Shown one piece after another: positions 4,598 to 8,529 of a stretch of 8,529 nt of DNA (position 1 is its first letter; each line of letters starts with the position of its first letter). The notes under the pieces are model-generated. The model was not told the DNA's origin. It searched no databases and saw only the letters and a program-made list of their open reading frames with translations. The position numbers and the translations under genes are program-made. The DNA lies in assembly GCA_046727955.1 (NCBI GenBank), contig JBKPDO010000272.1:1-8529 (forward strand), read 5' to 3'. The DNA is from DASVXQ01 sp046727955 (GTDB taxonomy: Bacteria > Actinomycetota > CALGFH01).

Positions 4598-5674
4598 TCA
4601 TGGCTGGTTGGGTGGCTGGGCGGTTGAGCCGCGCACGATCAGCCGGGTCGGCAGCTCGACGTGGCTGGTGGGGGTGACAGCGCCGTCGAGTGCTTGCAGC
4701 AGCAGACGGGCGGCGATCCGGCCCTTGTCGGCCAACGGCTGGTGCACCGTGGTCAGGTCGGTGCTGGCGGCGTCGGGGAGGTCGTCGAAGCCGACGACCG
4801 ACAGTGCCGCGGGGACCGGCAGGTCCCGCTCGTGCGCCGCTTGGATCGCGCCTTGGGCGAGTAGGTCGGTGGTGGCCAGGATCGCGGTGAGCTTGGGTGC
4901 CCGGTCGAGCAGGGCCGCCGCTCCAGCGTGGCCGCTGGCCTGGTTGGGGATGCCGCACTCCTGGATCGGTATCGACTCCCAGGCCAGGCCGGCGGCCTGC
5001 AGCGCGTCGGCGTAGCCGGCCAGCCGGAGACGGGCGGCCCGGAACCCGGATGCGCCGCGACGCCGGTCATCGACTGGGCCGCGGTAGGCGTCCGCGGCGA
5101 TCCGGTCGACCAGCACACCGATGCGGCGGTGGCCGAGGGCGAGCAGGTGCTCGGCGGCCCGCCGCGCGCCACCGCGGTCGTCGACGCCGACAAGGGGCAC
5201 GCCTTGGAGGTCGGGGCCGTCGACGGCCACCGTCGGGAGCCGGCGCCCAAGGACTGCGGGGATGCTGGGGTGGCTGTCGGGTAGGTGGTAGAGCAGGAAG
5301 CCGTCGGCGACCACCCGGGTGACCGCCTGGGTGACCGTCGCCGTGCCGGCGGGGCGCTCGGGTGGCGTCGGCAGCAGGCTGAGGCCCAGGTCGGCAAGCT
5401 GGCTGGCCTCGGCGACCCCACGCAGCAGCAGGACCGCCGCGGGGTCGTCAAACGCGAACGTGAGCGCCTCGGCCAGCAGCACCCCAAGGGTGCCGACGCG
5501 GCCGGTGCGCAAGCTGCGGGCGACCGGGTCCGGACCTGGGTAGCCGAGCTCCCGCGCGGCGGCCAGGACGCGTGTGCGCACGGCTGCGGAGAGCTTGCCG
5601 GGCCGGTTGTAGGCGTTGGACACCGTGGTGCGGGAGACGCCGGCAGCGGCGGCGACGTCCTTCAGCGTCGCCAC
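4598..5674 (-). CDS. LacI-family transcriptional regulator
   Basis: A 358-residue repressor of normal family length. GTG 5672-5674 with GGGAGG at 5679-5684 sets the start, immediately followed by the family's N-terminal TLKDVAAAAGVSRTTVSNAY helix-turn-helix (3-22). The hinge helix is DPVARSLRTGR (49-59). The periplasmic-binding-protein-like effector domain runs from about 60 to 345, with VGVDDRGGARRAAEHLLALG, then HRRIGVL, ILATTDLLAQGAIQAA and LSVVGFDDLP, all standard landmarks. Such proteins release operators (or occasionally bind them) when a small ligand, often a sugar or nucleoside, is bound; the ligand is not predictable. It is divergent from an MFS exporter with two operators between, a pairing seen repeatedly in actinobacteria. 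It therefore probably controls the exporter, itself and, through coupling, the transposase. Confidence 0.93.
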   Translation of the reverse strand: MATLKDVAAAAGVSRTTVSNAYNRPGKLSAAVRTRVLAAARELGYPGPDPVARSLRTGRVGTLGVLLAEALTFAFDDPAAVLLLRGVAEASQLADLGLSLLPTPPERPAGTATVTQAVTRVVADGFLLYHLPDSHPSIPAVLGRRLPTVAVDGPDLQGVPLVGVDDRGGARRAAEHLLALGHRRIGVLVDRIAADAYRGPVDDRRRGASGFRAARLRLAGYADALQAAGLAWESIPIQECGIPNQASGHAGAAALLDRAPKLTAILATTDLLAQGAIQAAHERDLPVPAALSVVGFDDLPDAASTDLTTVHQPLADKGRIAARLLLQALDGAVTPTSHVELPTRLIVRGSTAQPPNQP

Positions 5675-5705
5675 TCGGCCTCCCGTGGTCGTCCCAGCGT
5701 GGCCA

Positions 5706-5723
5706 TGGTGAATCGATCAACCA
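5706..5723. promoter_or_regulatory. LacI-type operator 1
   Basis: TGGTGAATCGATCAACCA, an even-length dyad with arms TGGT/ACCA and a self-complementary ATCGAT core. The central CpG is typical of LacI-family operators. It lies 32 bases before the LacI start and 53 bases before the MFS start. Confidence 0.75.
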
Positions 5724-5741
5724 TCCGAGGGTAACCTTTCG

Positions 5742-5759
5742 AGGTGAATCGATCCACCA
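5742..5759. promoter_or_regulatory. LacI-type operator 2
   Basis: AGGTGAATCGATCCACCA shares GGTGAATCGATC with operator 1. Its dyad arms are GGTG/CACC around ATCGAT. It ends 16 bases before the MFS ATG. Centres of the two sites are 36 bp apart, so dimers could cooperate or loop the DNA. Confidence 0.75.
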
Positions 5760-5775
5760 TAGCATCGGAGGCGCC

Positions 5776-7200
5776 ATGACCCGCGCAGCTTCGGCGGGCA
5801 CGGGCACCCGCACGGCCCGCCCAGGGGCAGCGCTGGCCCTACTGTGCGTGGCGCAGTTCGTCGACGTCCTCGGCGTCACCATCGTCATCGTCGCCCTGCC
5901 CACCATCGGGCGTGACCTCGGCCTTGCCGAGCAGGACCTGCAGTGGGTGGCGAGCATCTACGCGCTGTGCTTCGGGGGCTTCCTGCTGCTGGCCGGCCGG
6001 GCCGCCGACCTGTACGGCCGCCGGCGGCTGTTTGCCGCCGGGCTCGCCCTGTTGACGGTGGCCTCGCTGACCTGCGGCCTGGCCGGCTCCCCAATGGTGC
6101 TGGTGGCCGCGCGGGCCGTCCAGGGCCTGGGCGCGGCCGTCGCCGTCCCAGCGGCCCTGGCGCTGCTGACCACCACGTTCCCCCAGGGGCCCGAGCGCAC
6201 CCGTGCGCTCGGCGTCTGGACCGCCGCGGCGGCGGGCGGCGGCGTCACCGGGTTCTTCCTGGGCGGCGTGCTGACCGGCGCGCTCGGCTGGCCGTGGGTG
6301 TTCTGGGTCAACGTCCCTGTGGGGGTACTCTGCCTGGCGCTGACGCCCGTGCTGCTCGCCGAGAGCCGCGACCAGACCAGCGCACGGCGGCTGGACGTGG
6401 CGGGCGCGGCGACCGGCACCGCCGGCCTGGTCCTGCTCGTGTACGGCTCCACCCGGGCTGAGCAGGCCGGGTTCGCCGCCGTGGGCGCACTGGGGGCGTT
6501 CACCCTAGCGGCCGCCCTGCTGGCCGGCTTCTGGCTGGTCGAGCGCAGGGTCACCGACCCGCTGGTCCCCCTGGGCGTGTTCCGCTCCCGCCAGCTGGTG
6601 GGCGCCAACCTGGCCGCGTTCACGCTGACCGCCGTGACCAGTCCCGCGGGCGTGCTCGGCACCCTGTACCTGCAGGGCGCGCTCGGCTACCCGCCGACCG
6701 CCACGGGGCTTGCGCTGCTGCCGTTCAGCCTGGCGGCCATCGCCGGCTCCTTCATCGGCGCCCGGCTCACCGCCCGGCTCCGAGCTCGGGCCACCATGAC
6801 CTTGGGTCTGGTCACGGTGACCGCCGCGATGCTGCTGCTGTCCCGCATCCCGACCCAGCGCCACGGTGGCCTGCCGTGGCTCGTAACGGGCCTGGTCATC
6901 GCCGGGTCCGGGCTGACCTGCGCCTCGGTGGCCGCCACCGCCACCGGGACCGCAGCGGCCGACGGCGAGGCACAGGGGCTGGCGGCCGGCCTGCTGAACA
7001 GCGCCGCCCAGGTCGGCACCGCCCTGGGAATCGCCGCGCTGGTCACCGTCGCCGCCGCCCGCACCAGCGCCCTGGCCGGTGCCGCCGACCCTACGCCCGC
7101 CCAGCTCGTCAACGGGTTCCGGCTGGCGTTCCTCGCCGCCGCACTCGTCGCCTTCCTGGGCGCGCTCGGCGCCCTGCTCCTGGTCCGCAAGGAGCCATGA
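5776..7200 (+). CDS. MFS transporter, DHA2 (EmrB/QacA-like) drug exporter
   Basis: A 474-residue membrane protein that would export small molecules by proton antiport. ATG 5776 has GGAGG at 5767-5771 and begins MTRAASAG; upstream in-frame codons lie in the operators and are not used. First-helix motif D1 is QFVDVLGVTIVIVALPTIGR (27-46) with membrane Asp30. Loop 2-3 motif A is GRAADLYGRRRLF (74-86). The motif C region is GVWTAAAAGGGVTGFFLGG (146-164), followed by WPWVFWVNVPVG (172-183). The length and the run of hydrophobic spans fit the 14-TM DHA2 group. Divergence from a LacI regulator is common for this transporter type and may mean a sugar-like or nucleoside-like effector rather than a classic drug. 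The stop TGA (7198-7200) overlaps the transposase start, an unusual partner for a transporter. The coding sequence appears intact. Confidence 0.92.
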   Translation: MTRAASAGTGTRTARPGAALALLCVAQFVDVLGVTIVIVALPTIGRDLGLAEQDLQWVASIYALCFGGFLLLAGRAADLYGRRRLFAAGLALLTVASLTCGLAGSPMVLVAARAVQGLGAAVAVPAALALLTTTFPQGPERTRALGVWTAAAAGGGVTGFFLGGVLTGALGWPWVFWVNVPVGVLCLALTPVLLAESRDQTSARRLDVAGAATGTAGLVLLVYGSTRAEQAGFAAVGALGAFTLAAALLAGFWLVERRVTDPLVPLGVFRSRQLVGANLAAFTLTAVTSPAGVLGTLYLQGALGYPPTATGLALLPFSLAAIAGSFIGARLTARLRARATMTLGLVTVTAAMLLLSRIPTQRHGGLPWLVTGLVIAGSGLTCASVAATATGTAAADGEAQGLAAGLLNSAAQVGTALGIAALVTVAAARTSALAGAADPTPAQLVNGFRLAFLAAALVAFLGALGALLLVRKEP

Positions 7201-8027
7201 TGGCCACCGTCGACCTGGTCCCAGACCAACTCTGGAACGCGGTCCAACCGCTGCTGCCTCCCGAACCGCCCAAGCCCAAGGGTGGCCGACCCCGCCTGCC
7301 GGACCGGGCGGTGCTCGGCGGGATCGTCTTCATGCTGCGTGCTGGCCTGCCCTGGCGGCTGCTGCCCGCCCGCGAGCTGGGCGCGGGCAGCCCGGTGACC
7401 TGCTGGCGGCGCCTGCGCGACTGGCAGGCGGCCGGGGTGTGGCAGCAGCTGCACGCCGTGCTGCTCAACGAACTCGGCCGTGCGGCGAGGATCGACTGGT
7501 CGCGCGTCTGCCTGGATTCCTTGAGCGTCCGCGCCAAACGGGGAGGCGAGCTGACCGGCCCCAACCCGACCGACCGCGGCAAGCCAGGCTCGAAGTACCA
7601 CCTGGTCGTCGACCGCCACGGCATCCCGCTGGCGGCGGGGTTGTCGGCGGCCGACACCCACGACTCGCAGCTGCTGGAAGCCATGGTGGACGCGATCCCG
7701 CCGGTCAAGAGGCCGCGGGGCCGTCCGGGCCGCCCCCGCAAACGCCCCGCCAAGCTCCACGGCGACAAGGCCTACGACTGCGCGCGCTGCCGGCGGGCAT
7801 TGCGCCAGCGGGGCATCATGCCCAGGATCGCCCGGCGCGGGATCGAGCCCAGCCAGAAGCTCGGCCGGTATCGGTGGGTGGTCGAGCGGTCGCTGGCCTG
7901 GCTGGTCGGTTACCGCCGTCTCGGGGTGCGCTACGAGCGGCGCGCCGACATGCTCCAGACGTTCCTGTGCCTGGCCTGCGCGCTGGTCTGCCTGCGCATC
8001 CTCCAGCATGTCCGTGATCTGGCATAG
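7197..8027 (+). CDS. IS5-family DDE transposase, full length
   Basis: 276 residues from ATG 7197 (275 from the adjacent ATG 7200). AAGGAG at 7189-7194 best suits the second ATG. The N-terminal DNA-binding part has LVPDQLWNAVQPLLPPEP (7-24) and GGRPRLPDRAVLGGIVFMLR (29-48), then LPWRLLPARELGAGSPVTCW (51-70). Catalytic residues are present: Asp107 in CLDSLSVRAKRGG, Asp190 in LHGDKAYD, and Glu230 in RWVVERSLAWL, with the downstream YRRLGVRYERR (239-249). It cuts and joins DNA at the inverted repeats of its element. Family length is about 260-290, so it appears complete and potentially active. The start codon overlaps the MFS stop by ATGA, so translation is likely coupled to the transporter and transcription likely falls under the LacI operators. 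No insertion-sequence end is visible between the two genes. Confidence 0.92.
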   Translation: MMATVDLVPDQLWNAVQPLLPPEPPKPKGGRPRLPDRAVLGGIVFMLRAGLPWRLLPARELGAGSPVTCWRRLRDWQAAGVWQQLHAVLLNELGRAARIDWSRVCLDSLSVRAKRGGELTGPNPTDRGKPGSKYHLVVDRHGIPLAAGLSAADTHDSQLLEAMVDAIPPVKRPRGRPGRPRKRPAKLHGDKAYDCARCRRALRQRGIMPRIARRGIEPSQKLGRYRWVVERSLAWLVGYRRLGVRYERRADMLQTFLCLACALVCLRILQHVRDLA

Positions 8028-8230
8028 CAAATGGCTGCAGGCACGGAGCCAAGGGCTGAAGACCGTTGCATATCAACGAGCAGTCGACCGGCGTCCGCAG
8101 CGCCTGGACGCTGCACCCCCCCACGAGCATCCGAAGCCATCGGCAGTCGGCCGTCATAGGCGATAGCTTCCAGCCGTCCATCGAGTCCTCGCCAAGGCTG
8201 CAGAACCGGGTATCTCAGGCCTTCCTCGGA
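8028..8230. other. Non-coding right shoulder of the element
   Basis: No frame here resembles a protein. It contains CAGAACCGG at 8201-8209, a copy in left-end orientation of the inner part of the terminal repeat. This pairs with GGTTCTG (8231-8237) of the right end and could form a hairpin or a subterminal transposase site. The length (203 bases) is unusual, because IS5 transposases normally end close to the repeat. Confidence 0.4.
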
Positions 8231-8247
8231 GGTTCTGAAACATGCTG
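8231..8247 (-). repeat. Right terminal inverted repeat
   Basis: On the minus strand CAGCATGTTTCAGAACC, 16 of 17 identical to 4455-4471 and in inverted orientation. Confidence 0.8.
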
Positions 8248-8250
8248 TAA
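8248..8250 (+). repeat. Right copy of candidate target duplication TAA
   Basis: TAA directly after the right inverted repeat, the same as at 4452-4454. The next bases, GT, complete ACTAAGT with the left flank, an almost perfect palindrome around the duplicated triplet. Confidence 0.5.
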
Positions 8251-8281
8251 GTACTGCCGTATGGAAGTTCGTGCGTGGTGG

Positions 8282-8395
8282 TTATGCGGCACGGGTGAAC
8301 TGCTCCTTTTCGTTCAGGCGGCACAAGAGCCGGTCGAGGTCTGCGCGGGTGTAGCGCCAGTCGAAAGGGACCGCGGTCTGCTCGTAGCGAGGAAG
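8282..8395 (-). pseudogene. IS630-family transposase, C-terminal remnant
   Basis: The last 35 or so residues before the stop TAA (8282-8284), RYEQTAVPFDWRYTRADLD then RLLCRLNEKEQFTRAA, match the C-terminal tail of IS630-type transposases (RYxxTAxPFxWxFTRxDLxxLLxRL). The preceding VAAALP looks like a shortened version of the helix normally found there. Upstream of about 8395 the open frame continues as Arg/Gly-rich sequence with no similarity, and the DDE catalytic part is absent. This is an old truncated insertion sequence beside the newer element. Confidence 0.75.
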
Positions 8396-8529
8396 CGCCG
8401 CTGCGACGCGGTCAGCACCACCGCAAACGGGCTGCGCCCGCCGCCTCGTGCCACCATCCCTCCCCCCCACCGGCCAGCCCCGCCGGCTGGCCGCCCGGGA
8501 GCCTACGCGAGGCGACACGCCCCGGGCGG
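8396..8529. other. Unassigned GC-rich end of window with a 9-bp hairpin
   Basis: No convincing gene. CGGCCAGCC (8471-8479), loop CCGCC, and GGCTGGCCG (8485-8493) form a perfect hairpin. It may be a terminator for a gene beyond the window or part of an insertion-sequence remnant. No T-run follows on either strand. Confidence 0.35.

Larger units (their letters stand above)
4455..8247. mobile_element. Putative 3.8-kb IS5-type element carrying lacI-type regulator, MFS exporter and transposase
   Basis: The left end CAGCGTGTTTCAGAACC (4455-4471) and the reverse complement of the right end, CAGCATGTTTCAGAACC (8231-8247), match at 16 of 17 positions. TAA stands directly outside both ends (4452-4454 and 8248-8250), fitting the 3-bp TNA duplication known for IS1031-type IS5 elements. 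Joining the flanks rebuilds CTAAG. One full-length IS5-family transposase lies inside, 203 bases from the right end, and no other insertion-sequence end was found near its start. The transposase overlaps the exporter gene, which argues for one unit rather than a chance neighbour. The alternative is an insertion-sequence pair or remnant ends, with the LacI-MFS pair caught between. Confidence 0.6.

Noticed and set aside
6687..8030. 447-residue open frame on the minus strand
   Set aside because: It lies antisense to the MFS and transposase genes, both with full motif support. Its translation is Ala/Arg/Gly/Pro-rich with no domain; long antisense frames are expected at this GC content.
8028..8230. 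tRNA or attachment site next to the transposase
   Set aside because: No cloverleaf or TTCRA loop could be drawn from the sequence, and no integrase gene is present.

Overview
The window is very GC-rich (GC3-biased codons throughout) and carries families typical of soil Actinomycetota: a two-component sensor kinase, a Cys-motif lipoprotein, DUF1801, DUF4240, DUF1761, TetR and LacI regulators, and a 14-TM type MFS transporter. An actinobacterial chromosome is the most likely source. I see no rRNA, tRNA, CRISPR array or phage module.

Layout. Bases 2-478 hold the C-terminal end of a sensor histidine kinase. Bases 540-1077 are wreckage: the first quarter of an epoxide-hydrolase-like alpha/beta hydrolase, fused at about 791-799 to the 5' end of a reverse-strand IS1182-like transposase, each with a one-base frameshift. 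After a 366-base non-coding stretch comes a lipoprotein with two copies of a Cys-containing repeat (1444-2070). On the minus strand follow a frameshifted DUF4240 gene (2184-2530), DUF1801 (2688-3077) coupled to the tail of a VOC/glyoxalase-like gene (3074-3235), and a DUF1761 membrane protein (3293-3679). The last is divergent from a TetR gene (3760-4446), with AGTAC/GTACT dyads between them. The TetR gene looks leaderless.

The most striking region is 4455-8247. Near-identical 17-bp inverted repeats (16/17) flank it, with TAA directly repeated outside. Inside are a LacI-family regulator, a divergent MFS exporter with two matching LacI-type operators in the shared intergenic region, and a full-length IS5-family DDE transposase. 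The transposase start overlaps the exporter stop (ATGA). The simplest reading is a 3.8-kb IS5-type element that carries an exporter and its repressor as passengers, with the transposase placed under the same ligand-responsive control. Fusing the two flanks restores a CTAAG site. Beyond the right end lies an IS630-type transposase tail (8282 to about 8395), so the element sits among older insertion-sequence remains.

Four of the five broken genes carry one-base length changes in short G or C runs at 587-3130. This is either real decay or uncorrected consensus error and should be settled before those genes are called dead.
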